Assembly: GCF_021043605.1 (NCBI RefSeq) | Contig: NZ_JAJNFB010000002.1 | Location: 1-64,000 of the forward strand | Length of the DNA: 64,000 bases | Source of the DNA: Borreliella americana | GTDB taxonomy: Bacteria > Spirochaetota > Spirochaetia > Borreliales > Borreliaceae | Reading direction: 5' to 3' | In this document: positions 49,418 to 58,954 of the stretch, piece after piece | How the letters are laid out: every line of letters begins with the position of its first letter | How positions within the stretch are numbered: position 1 is the first letter of the stretch | Notes under the pieces: generated by a model | What the model was told of the DNA's origin: nothing | The model's database searches: none | What the model saw: only the letters and a program-made list of their open reading frames with translations | Made by a program: the position numbers and the translations under genes

Positions 49418-52400
49418 ATGTTGGTAAAGAGAATAGTTAGCAAACCAATAACAATGTTGATTTTATTTTCATTGTTATTGATGATAAGTTTGTATACCTT
49501 TTCAAGATTAAAAGTAGACCTTTTGCCGGGAATTGATATTCCCCAAATAAGTATTTACACTAGTTATCCTGGCGCTTCTCCCAGAGAAGTTGAAGAGAGC
49601 GTTTCTAGAGTTCTTGAGAGTGGCTTGAGCTCAGTAAAGAATTTAAAAAATATATATAGCACTTCTTCTAAAGAAAGTAGCACTGTTTCACTTGAATTTT
49701 ATCATGGAACTGATTTGGATTTGGTTTTAAATGAAATTCGAGAGGCTCTTGAATTGGTAAAATCTTCATTGCCCAGCAAATCACAGACCCCTAGAATTTT
49801 TAGATACAATCTTAAAAATATTCCTGTAATGGAAATTGTTATTAATTCTGTAAGGCCAGTTTCTGAGCTTAAAAGATATGCTGATGAAATCATTAAGCCC
49901 GGGCTTGAAAGGCTTGATGGAGTTGCAATTGTTACTGTTAATGGGGGAAGTAAAAAGCGTGTTTTAATTGAAGTTTCTCAAAACAGATTGGAGTCTTATG
50001 GTCTTTCTTTATCAAGAATATCTTCAATTATAGCGTCTCAAAATTTGGAACTTTCGGCTGGTAATATATTGGAGAACAACTTGGAATATTTGGTTGAAGT
50101 TTCTGGCAAATTTAAATCAATTGAAGAGATAAGTAATGTGGTTGTAGCTTATAAGATGCCCGACATTTCTTTCGGTATAAATTCATCTCCTATTGAGATA
50201 AAACTCAAAGACATTGCTAATATTAAAACCGATTTTGAAGATTTGTCAGAATATGTTGAGTATAATGGGTTGCCCTCAATTTCTTTGTCGGTTCAAAAAC
50301 GTAGTGATGCCAATTCTATTGCAGTTTCTAAAGTTGTTATTAATGAAATAGAAAAATTGAAATTATCTATGCCTAAAGATATGAAATTGGAGATTGCTTC
50401 TGATAGTACTGATTTTATTAAAGCGTCCATTTCAACGGTAGTAAATTCAGCCTATTTTGGGGCTATGCTTGCAATATTTGTTATTTTTTTCTTTTTAAGA
50501 AGCTTTAGGGCCACAATAATTATTGGAATTTCTATTCCAATAGCAATTGTTTTGACCTTTTGTTTAATGTATTTTGTAAATATTTCTCTTAATATTATGA
50601 GTCTTGCGGGTCTTGCACTTGGGATTGGAATGGTTGTTGACTGTTCAATTGTTGTAATAGATAACATATACAAATATAGGCAAAAAGGAGCAAAGCTTAT
50701 TTCATCTTCTATTCTCGGAGCTCAGGAGATGATGCTACCTATTACATCTTCAACTTTTACTTCTATTTGTGTTTTTGGGCCATTCCTTATTTTCAAATCA
50801 GAACTTGGGGTATATGGAGATTTTTTCAAAGACTTTACATTTACGATTGTTATTTCCTTAGGTGTTTCTCTTTTAGTTGCGATTTTTTTGGTTCCTGTTT
50901 TATCAAGCCACTATGTCGGTTTATACACGAGTTTTCAAAAGAATATTAAGAATGCTTTTATTAGGAAAATTGATGCCTTTTTTGCTAGTATTTATTATTT
51001 TTTAGAGTTTTTGTATATCAATTTATTAAGTATAGTTTTAAATCACAAATTGATTTTTGGGGTGATTATTTTTTTTAGTTTTATTGGCAGCTTGCTTTTA
51101 GGATTGTTGTTAGATGTGACAACTTTTGCTAGAGGGAAAGAGAACTCAATTACTATTAATTTAAATTTTCCCCATAAAACTAATTTGGAATATGCAAAAT
51201 TTTATTCTAATAGATTTTTAGAAATTGTAAAAAGTGAGGCTAAAGGATATAAAAATATTATTGCTATTTTGCGTGCTGATAGAATAACTTTCAACGTATT
51301 GTTTCCTCTCAAAGAAGAATCAAGAGATAAGCTAACTCAAAGCGTAGATTACGATTCTATTAAATATAAAATTATGAATCGTATTGGAAATCTTTATCCC
51401 GAATTTAATATTGAGCCTTCCAGTAGCAATGCTTTAGGTGGTGGAGATTCTATTAAAATTAAAATTTCGGCCAATGATTTTGAATATATAAAAGATTATG
51501 GAAAAATTTTAGTTTCCATGTTGAAAAAGGAAATTCCCGAACTTGTAAATCCAAGGCTTAGCGTAAGTGATTCCCAACTTCAAATTGGTGTTGAGATAGA
51601 CAGATCGCTAGCTTATAATTATGGTGTTGACATGAATATCATTTTAAATGAGTTGAAAGCCAATATTAATGGTGTTGTTGCTGGGCAATATGTAGAGAAT
51701 GGACTTAATTATGATATTGTTCTTAAGCTTGATAGAATGGATGTTAAAAATTTAAAAGATTTAGAAAAAATATTTATTACAAATTCATCTGGAGTTAAAA
51801 TTCCTTTTTCATCAATAGCTACCTTTGAAAAAACCAATAAAGCCGAATCTCTTTACAGAGAAAATCAAGCTTTAACTATTTATCTTAATGCAGGTATTTC
51901 TCCAAATGATAATTTAACCCAAGTAACTGCAAAAGTTGTAGATTTTATTAATAATAAGGTACCCCATAAAGAAGGCATAACTCTTAAGGTTGAGGGAGAA
52001 TATAATGAATTTTCAAATATCATGGATCAGTTTAAGATAATTATTATGATGGCTGTTATTGTTGTGTTTGGTATTATGGCTTCTCAATTTGAATCTTTTT
52101 TAAAACCTTTTATTATTATTTTTACAATTCCTTTAACGGCAATAGGGGTTGTACTTATACATTTTATTGCAGGAGAAAAACTTTCTATTTTTGCTGCAAT
52201 TGGTATGCTTATGCTTGTTGGTGTTGTGGTAAATACAGGAATTGTTCTTATAGATTATACTGGATTATTGATCAAGAGAGGGTTTGACCTAAGAGAAGCA
52301 ATTATTGAATCTTGTCGTTCAAGGCTTAGGCCAATTTTAATGTCTTCTTTGACCTCAATAATAGGGCTTATTCCAATGGCATTTTCTAGTGGGAGTGGAA

Positions 52401-52630
52401 ATGAACTTCTAAAGCCAATTGCATTTACTTTTATTGGTGGAATGACAGCCAGCACATTTCTTACTTTGTTTTTTATTCCTATGCTTTTTGAAATTTTTTC
52501 CAACATTGTTTCAAGTTTCAAATCTAGATTAAAAAGAGTGACGTCCAATGTGGATGTTGAAAAATCATTCAAAATTAATAATTCAGCTAAAAGTAGTTAT
52601 GATAATTTATTTGAAGAAGATGGGGAATGA
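49418..52630 (+). CDS. besC: RND-family efflux transporter (BesC)
   Basis: The inner-membrane proton-driven pump; BesC was shown to matter for antimicrobial resistance and mouse infection in B. burgdorferi. The 1070-residue protein has the RND start (VKRIVSKPITMLILFSLLLM, DLLPGIDIPQISIYTSYPGA), twelve transmembrane segments in two repeats, GIGMVVDCSIVVIDNI in TM4 with its Asp, and the ILIDY-like region in TM10-11. GGGGGA precedes the ATG. It is coupled to the next small gene, which starts one base after its stop. Confidence 0.96.
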   Translation: MLVKRIVSKPITMLILFSLLLMISLYTFSRLKVDLLPGIDIPQISIYTSYPGASPREVEESVSRVLESGLSSVKNLKNIYSTSSKESSTVSLEFYHGTDLDLVLNEIREALELVKSSLPSKSQTPRIFRYNLKNIPVMEIVINSVRPVSELKRYADEIIKPGLERLDGVAIVTVNGGSKKRVLIEVSQNRLESYGLSLSRISSIIASQNLELSAGNILENNLEYLVEVSGKFKSIEEISNVVVAYKMPDISFGINSSPIEIKLKDIANIKTDFEDLSEYVEYNGLPSISLSVQKRSDANSIAVSKVVINEIEKLKLSMPKDMKLEIASDSTDFIKASISTVVNSAYFGAMLAIFVIFFFLRSFRATIIIGISIPIAIVLTFCLMYFVNISLNIMSLAGLALGIGMVVDCSIVVIDNIYKYRQKGAKLISSSILGAQEMMLPITSSTFTSICVFGPFLIFKSELGVYGDFFKDFTFTIVISLGVSLLVAIFLVPVLSSHYVGLYTSFQKNIKNAFIRKIDAFFASIYYFLEFLYINLLSIVLNHKLIFGVIIFFSFIGSLLLGLLLDVTTFARGKENSITINLNFPHKTNLEYAKFYSNRFLEIVKSEAKGYKNIIAILRADRITFNVLFPLKEESRDKLTQSVDYDSIKYKIMNRIGNLYPEFNIEPSSSNALGGGDSIKIKISANDFEYIKDYGKILVSMLKKEIPELVNPRLSVSDSQLQIGVEIDRSLAYNYGVDMNIILNELKANINGVVAGQYVENGLNYDIVLKLDRMDVKNLKDLEKIFITNSSGVKIPFSSIATFEKTNKAESLYRENQALTIYLNAGISPNDNLTQVTAKVVDFINNKVPHKEGITLKVEGEYNEFSNIMDQFKIIIMMAVIVVFGIMASQFESFLKPFIIIFTIPLTAIGVVLIHFIAGEKLSIFAAIGMLMLVGVVVNTGIVLIDYTGLLIKRGFDLREAIIESCRSRLRPILMSSLTSIIGLIPMAFSSGSGNELLKPIAFTFIGGMTASTFLTLFFIPMLFEIFSNIVSSFKSRLKRVTSNVDVEKSFKINNSAKSSYDNLFEEDGE

Positions 52631-52631
52631 T

Positions 52632-52940
52632 ATGATTGAATTTTATAAGTATAGGATTGAAATAGTTTCCAACTTATCTTTAGAGCTTGATGTTTTTGAA
52701 TGTATAGAAAAAATAGAGCAAGAGTTAGGAGAGCCCATATATTATTCTAAGATAGGAAATGTTTATGGAAAAGGCAAGAAGGGGGAGAAACAAGGTAATG
52801 GCGTTTGGCCTGAAGAAAATTTTATTTTGATTATTTATACTTCTAATCAATTTATTGTTAATCGATTAAAGGATATTGTGGATGATTTGAATAGTTCTTA
52901 CCCTACAGAGGGGATTAATTTTTTTGTTTTGAAAAATTAA
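52632..52940 (+). CDS. Small PII-like protein linked to the RND pump
   Basis: A 102-residue soluble protein beginning MIEFYKYRIEIVSNLSLELD, with predicted beta-alpha-beta/beta-alpha-beta (ferredoxin-like) order. The central GKGKKGEKQGNGVWPEEN resembles the T-loop/B-loop of PII-like proteins, some of which (including DUF3240-type proteins) lie beside RND genes. I start it at ATG 52632 (GGGGA 5 bases upstream), not at earlier in-frame ATGs inside besC. It may regulate or sense ligand for the pump; that is inference. Confidence 0.7.
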   Translation: MIEFYKYRIEIVSNLSLELDVFECIEKIEQELGEPIYYSKIGNVYGKGKKGEKQGNGVWPEENFILIIYTSNQFIVNRLKDIVDDLNSSYPTEGINFFVLKN

Positions 52941-52991
52941 TTCTTAAGGGCAAAATTTTATTTACTGCTTTGGTTAATAAAGGAGTAGTTA

Positions 52992-53359
52992 ATGATTTTT
53001 AAAAAGTTCTTAATACGAGAAGTGGAAGATTGTAATATTTCAAAAATTCTTAGAGTATTGTAGACAGGCGATCAAATTTATGTTGATACACCCGTGGGCA
53101 TTTTGTTTTAAATGATAAATAGTGATAAATTTTTATTACAGAATAAATTGTACCATTTTATTTCAATAGTTACAGAAATTTTTTCTTAGCAAAATCAGAT
53201 AAATATGATCAGATAAATATTATTTTAAAGACTGTGAATATTATATTTCTTGTGTTTATGAAGGAAAAAATAAGGAGATTTTTAGAAAGAGTGTTCGATT
53301 GTTTCAAGGGTAATAAAATAGATCCTAAACACTATTTTTATGTTTGTGAAAATAATTGA
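52992..53359 (+). pseudogene. Candidate decayed gene
   Basis: A strong AAAGGAG (52979-52985) lies 6 bases before an ATG (52992) that reads 23 codons (MIFKKFLIREVEDCNISKIL...) to TAG at 53061-53063. Open but broken frames continue downstream: 15 codons after the TAG, then protein-like stretches in two other frames (SDKYDQINIILK; DCEYYISCVYEGKNKE; NKIDPKHYFYVCENN) ending at TGA 53357-53359. Together they read like a frameshifted gene of ~110-120 residues. Parent family not recognised; the start loosely recalls a GNAT N-terminus. Confidence 0.4.
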
Positions 53360-53570
53360 ATAACATTTAATGTTTTTGGTATTTTGAAAAAAATATTACT
53401 TGCTAAAATATTAAAATTGAAATTTACTTTTAGATTTTCAATTATTTTTTTTATTAAATATTTTTTCAAACTTTGTTTTGATTTTTTAGGTTTTTATTTT
53501 AATTTACTTTCTGTATGCTTTTTGCAGCAGGAGGCTTTATAAATGATCCTTATGAATTTATGGTTAATAA

Positions 53571-53579
53571 TGATATAAT
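53571..53579 (+). promoter_or_regulatory. Extended -10 promoter of the acyl-CoA synthetase gene
   Basis: TG-A-TATAAT (53571-53579) lies 33 bases before the ATG at 53613, and AGGAGG precedes the start. -35 not convincing. Confidence 0.45.
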
Positions 53580-53612
53580 AAACCATGTTAACTTTGTTAA
53601 AAGGAGGATTAT

Positions 53613-55505
53613 ATGTCAATAGCAAAGGCATTCTTTGAGGTGGCTGATCAACAAAAAGATAAGATTGCTCAAATATATAAAGTTTGCAATAGATATGCCC
53701 ATGTTACTTATGGCGACTTAAAAAACAATGTTTTAAAGCTTGCTTCCTTTTTAAAGTCAATCAATGTTAAGCATCAAGATAAAATATTTATTTGTTCTGA
53801 GAATAGGGCCGAGTGGGCCGTGATAGATTTTGCAATTTTATCTTTAGGTGCTGTTGATATTCCAAAGGGTTCTGATGTTACTCTTTTTGAAGCTGAAATT
53901 ATTTTTAACTCCGTTCTTCCAAGTATAATTGTTTTAGAAAATTTAAATCTTCTTAATATGTTTGTTCAAATTAAATTTACAGTAAAGCCAATATTTATTA
54001 TTATTGAAAATTTAAACCAAGAAGATAAACTAAAATATAGTGATTTTGAAATTTATACTTATAGTGATTGTATTTCATTTGGAGATAACTTAAGAAAAGA
54101 TTCGGAAATTATTGAGATTGCAAGTAAAGTTGATGCTAATGATATGGCAACAATAATATATACTTCTGGAACAACAGGCCATCCAAAGGGGGTAATGCTC
54201 AGCCATGCTAACCTTCTTTATCAGGTTTCTAGTTTTAGTTTAATGGTTGATACGCAGGTGGGACAAATATTTATGTGCATTTTGCCAATTTGGCATTCCT
54301 TTCAAAGGTCTTTTTCTTACAACATTTTTCTCAAGGGTATGGTTTGTTTGTTTTCTACCATTGTTCCAAGGGCAATGCTTGATGATATTAAAAATATTAA
54401 TCCTCATTATATTGCAGCTGTTCCTAGGCTTTGGATTGCAATAAGACAAAATATTTACAAAGAAGTTTCTAGAAAACCGTTTATTTCTAGAATGATTTTT
54501 CATTTTTTTGTAAAATCGGCCCTTCTTAGTGATATTTGCTATAGGGTGGTAATGGGTCTTTATCCAGACAACGGATTTAGTTTATTTTTCCCCATAAAGA
54601 AAATTTTAGGAATATTTGGATTAATCTGCTTATTTCCTTTTAAAGCCTTGGGGAATATTTTAATTTTTAATAAAATAAATAAGATCTTGGGCAATAATTT
54701 TGTTGTTGGGATTACTGGTGGTGGGAGCATGCCGTTGCCTGTTGTTAGATTTTTTAATTCAATTGGCATTGAACTTGCCAATGCTTATGGATTGACAGAA
54801 ACTTCACCTGGAGTGGCTTCTAATAAGCATAAAAAAGTGATTATTGGAACTTGTGGTAAAATTTTGCCTGGAACTGTTGCTGAGATTAGAGATGCCGATG
54901 GGAATAAACTTGAAAAACCTGGAAAGGGAATTTTGTTTGTAAAAGGGCCCCAAGTAATGCTTGGATATTACAAGGATAAAGAAGCAACTTGTATGATTAT
55001 TGGTCCTGATGGGTTTTTAAACACAGGTGACATTGCAAAATTATCTAAGGATAATGTTGTTCAAATTATTGGTCGAGAAAAAGATACAATTGTTTTGAAC
55101 AATGGAGAGAATGTTGAGCCTGCTCCAATTGAGATTAAGCTTGAAGAATCAGTATTAATAGAAAAAGCGGTTGTTGTAGGCCAAGATCAAAAATTCTTAG
55201 GCGCTCTTATTCTTCCAAATTTTGAAGAAATAAATAAATATCTAGAAAGTGTTGGGCAAAAAATTTTTGATGCCAATAATAGGCGTCAAATTATTGCAAA
55301 TAATATTGTTCTTAAGGCCATAAATGATGAAATAAAAAACTTAATCAATAAAGCTAATGGATTTAAGCCTTTTGAGCAGATATTAAAGTTTACTCTTCTA
55401 GAAAAACCATTTGAAGTTGGTAAAGAAATGTCTATTAAAATGGACATTAAGCGAAGCTATATTTTAAATTTTTATAAAAATGAAATTAAAAATTTATTTA
55501 TTTAA
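53613..55505 (+). CDS. Long-chain acyl-CoA synthetase (AMP-forming)
   Basis: Activates fatty acids to acyl-CoA; borrelia cannot make fatty acids and scavenges them. The 630-residue protein has the P-loop IIYTSGTTGHPKGVMLSHANL (~182-202), the adenylate site NAYGLTETSPGV, the hinge TGDIAKL and a late IIGREKDTIVLNNGENVEP. AGGAGG precedes the ATG. It stands alone and converges on the PBP gene 10 bases beyond its stop. B31 carries a second such gene elsewhere (from memory). Confidence 0.95.
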   Translation: MSIAKAFFEVADQQKDKIAQIYKVCNRYAHVTYGDLKNNVLKLASFLKSINVKHQDKIFICSENRAEWAVIDFAILSLGAVDIPKGSDVTLFEAEIIFNSVLPSIIVLENLNLLNMFVQIKFTVKPIFIIIENLNQEDKLKYSDFEIYTYSDCISFGDNLRKDSEIIEIASKVDANDMATIIYTSGTTGHPKGVMLSHANLLYQVSSFSLMVDTQVGQIFMCILPIWHSFQRSFSYNIFLKGMVCLFSTIVPRAMLDDIKNINPHYIAAVPRLWIAIRQNIYKEVSRKPFISRMIFHFFVKSALLSDICYRVVMGLYPDNGFSLFFPIKKILGIFGLICLFPFKALGNILIFNKINKILGNNFVVGITGGGSMPLPVVRFFNSIGIELANAYGLTETSPGVASNKHKKVIIGTCGKILPGTVAEIRDADGNKLEKPGKGILFVKGPQVMLGYYKDKEATCMIIGPDGFLNTGDIAKLSKDNVVQIIGREKDTIVLNNGENVEPAPIEIKLEESVLIEKAVVVGQDQKFLGALILPNFEEINKYLESVGQKIFDANNRRQIIANNIVLKAINDEIKNLINKANGFKPFEQILKFTLLEKPFEVGKEMSIKMDIKRSYILNFYKNEIKNLFI

Positions 55506-55515
55506 TTAACCCCAA

Positions 55516-57405
55516 TTATTTTAAATACAGCTCAAGTTCTGATATATCTTCCAATTTTGTATTGGGAGGTATGCTTTGCTTGTAAACAAATCCGTTGCCA
55601 TTTATTTTTATTTTCATAGTATTTTTATAATATTTTAGTATGTCTATTGCTTCTCTTTTGGAAAGGTTGATAAAATTTGGCAAGTATGTTTTGTTTTCAT
55701 AATTGGTTTCAGTTTTAGGGATCTTGATTTTTGAGGGCATTTTAATTTTTTTATATGCGATTGTATTTTGTTGGTGTTCAATAAATTCTATTATTTCTTT
55801 TGCCATTGGAGCTGCTATTCTTGTTCCATATATTATTTTTTTTGGGTATCTGTATACAATATAAATAATATATTTTGGTTGTTCTGTGGGGTATATTGCT
55901 AATATAGAGGAGGTATAATCTTCTTCTGAGTATTTACCTGTTTTTCTATCAATAGCTTGAGATGTTCCGCTTTTTGCAGAAATGTCAAGATTTTTAATCT
56001 TAAGATTTGGAATTCCACCTTTATTTACAACTTCTCGCATCATTTTTAAAACTTTTTGTGCTGAATTTTTAGATATTACTTTTCTTATTTCTTCTTTATC
56101 AAATTCTTTAATATTTTCTCCCTTATCGTTGCTTATTTTTTTTATTATTCTAGGTTTTAACATTATTCCATTATTGCTTAGTATGCTTGCAGCTTGTAAT
56201 ATTTGAATCGCTGATACCCCTATTTCTTGTCCAAATCCAATTGTAGCTTTGCTTCGTCCTGACCATTTTGAATAATGATTCAACAGTCCTTTTGTTTCTC
56301 CGGGAAATGGAAATCCAACTTTTTCCCCAAATCCAAAATCCAAAAGTTTTTTGTAAAAGTATTCATTGCTAACTTTTTCAGTAATGTAAGCTATTCCAAC
56401 ATTTGATGAATAAATTAAAATCTCTGTAGAGTCGATATACTTATAGGGAGGATTTAATGTTTTGATTGTAATTTTTTCTCCTGATGGAAATTGTTTTTGA
56501 TATATTCCATTATCTAAAAATTTTTCTTCCAAATTTAATTTTCCACTTTCTAATATTATTGCAACTGTAAAAATTTTATTAATACTTCCGGGCTCATAGG
56601 TTAGAGATGAAGAAAGGTTTTTTCTTATTTTTTCAGGATATTCAGAATAAAAGTTCGCATCATATTGAGGAAATTGAACCATGGACAATATTTCTCCATT
56701 TTGGGAGTTCATTACCAAAGTAATTAAACTTTCAGGATTATTTTCTTTAAAATATTTTTTAGCTATTTTGCTAACACCTTGTTGTATGTCCATGTCTATT
56801 GTTAAGTAGATGTTGTTTGTTTCTAACTCTTGATTTAAAAATTGTTGTTTGGTTTTATCTTTTCCTAATATGCTATTTAGAGAAAATTCAATTCCCTCAA
56901 GGCCAAGATTATCTGTTCCTACAAAGCCAGTAATATTACTTGTGGTATGTCTAAAGGGATAAATTCTTGTATAATCGGGATATAAAGTAATGTTTGAAAG
57001 TCTACCTTCAGCTTGAATTCTTTTTATTAAATCTGATTCTTCCCTTTTTATTTTTCTTTTTATATATAAAAACCCTTTATTGGAAGAAAGCTTTTCCTTT
57101 AAAATTCTTGAATCAATTTGAAGTATTGCACCAAGAGTTTCTGATGTGCTTACAATATTTTCTATTTTTTGAGGATTTGTTCCTATTGAGTAGGACTTTG
57201 AAGAGAATGCTATTGGTTTGCCATTTCTATCATAAATTGTTCCTCTTCTGGTAATATCATTTGACTTTAAAGATATTATGTTGTCTGGGCTGTTATTAAA
57301 AACCATTAGTGTGAAATACTTGTAAATGGTTAATAAAGTTATGCCCAAGAAGATTGTTAATATTGTTTTTGCGCGGTAATTATTATTAAGTATTCTTTTG
57401 GTCAT
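55516..57405 (-). CDS. Class B penicillin-binding protein (FtsI/PBP2-type transpeptidase)
   Basis: A peptidoglycan transpeptidase for septal or cylindrical wall synthesis. The 629-residue protein has a short cytoplasmic tail and one transmembrane anchor (~12-35), the PBP dimer domain (RGTIYDRNGKPIAFS), active-site SxxK as SINK (S273), SxN as SSN (S333), KSGT for the third motif, and a C-terminal PASTA-like domain (~570-629). It lies alone between acyl-CoA synthetase and hisS. Confidence 0.93.
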   Translation of the reverse strand: MTKRILNNNYRAKTILTIFLGITLLTIYKYFTLMVFNNSPDNIISLKSNDITRRGTIYDRNGKPIAFSSKSYSIGTNPQKIENIVSTSETLGAILQIDSRILKEKLSSNKGFLYIKRKIKREESDLIKRIQAEGRLSNITLYPDYTRIYPFRHTTSNITGFVGTDNLGLEGIEFSLNSILGKDKTKQQFLNQELETNNIYLTIDMDIQQGVSKIAKKYFKENNPESLITLVMNSQNGEILSMVQFPQYDANFYSEYPEKIRKNLSSSLTYEPGSINKIFTVAIILESGKLNLEEKFLDNGIYQKQFPSGEKITIKTLNPPYKYIDSTEILIYSSNVGIAYITEKVSNEYFYKKLLDFGFGEKVGFPFPGETKGLLNHYSKWSGRSKATIGFGQEIGVSAIQILQAASILSNNGIMLKPRIIKKISNDKGENIKEFDKEEIRKVISKNSAQKVLKMMREVVNKGGIPNLKIKNLDISAKSGTSQAIDRKTGKYSEEDYTSSILAIYPTEQPKYIIYIVYRYPKKIIYGTRIAAPMAKEIIEFIEHQQNTIAYKKIKMPSKIKIPKTETNYENKTYLPNFINLSKREAIDILKYYKNTMKIKINGNGFVYKQSIPPNTKLEDISELELYLK

Positions 57406-57537
57406 GAATTTTGGACCTCTTAAATTATTTTATGGCTGTATGAAATAAAAAATTATTCATTTTTTTTTGCATCTATATTATTATATGTTATTATAATCTG
57501 AAAAAGTAAATTACGATATAACAGAGGGTATAATATA

Positions 57538-58908
57538 ATGGATATTAAAACTTTAAAAGGCTTTAAAGATTATTTACCTAAGGATTCTTTGATTCGAATT
57601 CATATTGTTAGACAGATATTTAGCATTCTTAGTTCTTATAATTTCGACTTAATAGATACTCCAGTTCTTGAATATTCAGATTTGCTTTTGAAAAAGAGTG
57701 GAGATGAGACCGAAAAGCAAATTTATAGGTTTAAGGATAATGGGGGCAGAGATGTTTCCATGCGATTTGATTTAACTGTTCCTTTTGCCAGATTTGTTGC
57801 TACAAATATTTCTACTTTAAAATTTCCTTTCAGACGCTCTCAATTTGGAAAAGTTTTCAGAGGAGAAAATTCTCAAAAGGGTAGATACAGAGAATTTATG
57901 CAATTTGACTTTGATATAGTTGGAGAGGACAGTTTTAGGGGTGATGCTGAGATTCTTTCTGTTGTATATTATGGACTTGAAGAGATTTTTTTGAATTTTA
58001 TAGAAGGTATTAATAAAAAATTTATTATTCATTATTCTCATCTTGGTATATTAAATTCTTTTTTTGAAAAATTAGGACTTAAAGAAAAATCTATTTTTAT
58101 TTTAAGGAATATTGACAAAATAGATAAAATAGGAATTGATAAGGTTAAAGAAGCGTTGCTTCTTGAGATTGAAAAAGAAGCAGTAGATTCAATCTTAAAT
58201 TTAGTGAGCTTGCAAGGGACTTTTAAAGATAAAATACAAGCTTTAAAAAGTATTTTAGGGGATAATGAGTCTATCAAGAGAGTAGAAGATGTTTTTCAGC
58301 ATCTTAGTTTATTAAAAATTCAAGATTCTTTTAACTTAAATCTTAAAATATCGCGTGGGCTTGATTATTATACAGGGATTGTTTTTGAATCTGAGGTGTT
58401 TGGTAGTAATATGGGTAGTGTTTGTAGTGGGGGAAGATATGATAATTTGGTTTCTTCGTTCTCAAACTCTATTCAAAAAGTTTCAGGAGTTGGGGGATCT
58501 TTTGGTGTTGACAGAATAAAGGATATAATTGATCTTGAAAAGTTTAGTTATGTTAAAATATTTGTAACTAAAGCTAGATCTAAAGTTTTGATTGTAAATT
58601 TAGATAGTGCTTTGCAAAATTATTATTATGAACTTGCTACTAGGTTTAGAAATCATGATTATTCCAAGGTTAAAAATATTTCTTGTGAAGTCTATTTTAA
58701 AAATAAAAATGGTAAAAATATTAAAGAGCAAATAGAATATGCTTTAAGCAAAGAAATAAGATTTTTAATTTTTGTTGGTCAAGAAGAATATAAAGAAAAT
58801 AAAATGAAAGTAAGGGATTTGACAAAAAAGGAAGAATTGCTGCTTTCTTTTGAAGAATCAATAAATCTTATCAAATGTAATGAAAAATTACTGTGCACCC
58901 CTTTTTAA
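57538..58908 (+). CDS. hisS: Histidyl-tRNA synthetase
   Basis: Class II synthetase charging tRNA-His. The 456-residue product has motif 1 around KGFKDYLPKDSL, motif 2 FRRSQFGKVFRGENSQKGRY with REFMQFDFDIVG, the HisA motif GLDYYTGIVFE, and motif 3 GVGGSFGVDRI. The C-terminal anticodon-binding domain is present. AGAGGG lies before the ATG. It is divergent from the PBP gene; TATAAT at 57492-57497 is a possible -10. Confidence 0.97.
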   Translation: MDIKTLKGFKDYLPKDSLIRIHIVRQIFSILSSYNFDLIDTPVLEYSDLLLKKSGDETEKQIYRFKDNGGRDVSMRFDLTVPFARFVATNISTLKFPFRRSQFGKVFRGENSQKGRYREFMQFDFDIVGEDSFRGDAEILSVVYYGLEEIFLNFIEGINKKFIIHYSHLGILNSFFEKLGLKEKSIFILRNIDKIDKIGIDKVKEALLLEIEKEAVDSILNLVSLQGTFKDKIQALKSILGDNESIKRVEDVFQHLSLLKIQDSFNLNLKISRGLDYYTGIVFESEVFGSNMGSVCSGGRYDNLVSSFSNSIQKVSGVGGSFGVDRIKDIIDLEKFSYVKIFVTKARSKVLIVNLDSALQNYYYELATRFRNHDYSKVKNISCEVYFKNKNGKNIKEQIEYALSKEIRFLIFVGQEEYKENKMKVRDLTKKEELLLSFEESINLIKCNEKLLCTPF

Positions 58909-58954
58909 TTTTAAATGTTAATTATTTTTTGGAATTTTGGTAAAGACATTAGGA

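Larger units (their letters stand above)
52941..53612 (+). other. 671-bp gene-poor region between besC operon and acyl-CoA synthetase gene
   Basis: The longest gene-poor stretch in the window. It contains the decayed frame listed separately (52992-53359), then about 150 bases of very T-rich sequence, a strong but isolated AGGAGG (53529-53534) leading only to an 11-codon ORF (53543-53578), and the promoter of the next gene. No tRNA or stable structured RNA seen. Confidence 0.6.

Noticed and set aside
52255-52572. 105-codon minus-strand ORF inside besC
   Set aside because: Antisense shadow of RND transmembrane segments, no Shine-Dalgarno or promoter.
53543-53578. 11-codon upstream ORF with strong AGGAGG
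   Set aside because: It ends inside the -10 box of the following gene, so it would not be on that mRNA; likely remnant or chance.
53515-53622. 35-codon ORF (MLFAAGGFINDPYEF...) before the acyl-CoA synthetase gene
   Set aside because: No Shine-Dalgarno, overlaps the next start and its RBS, and lies in a decayed region; protein-like but unsupported.
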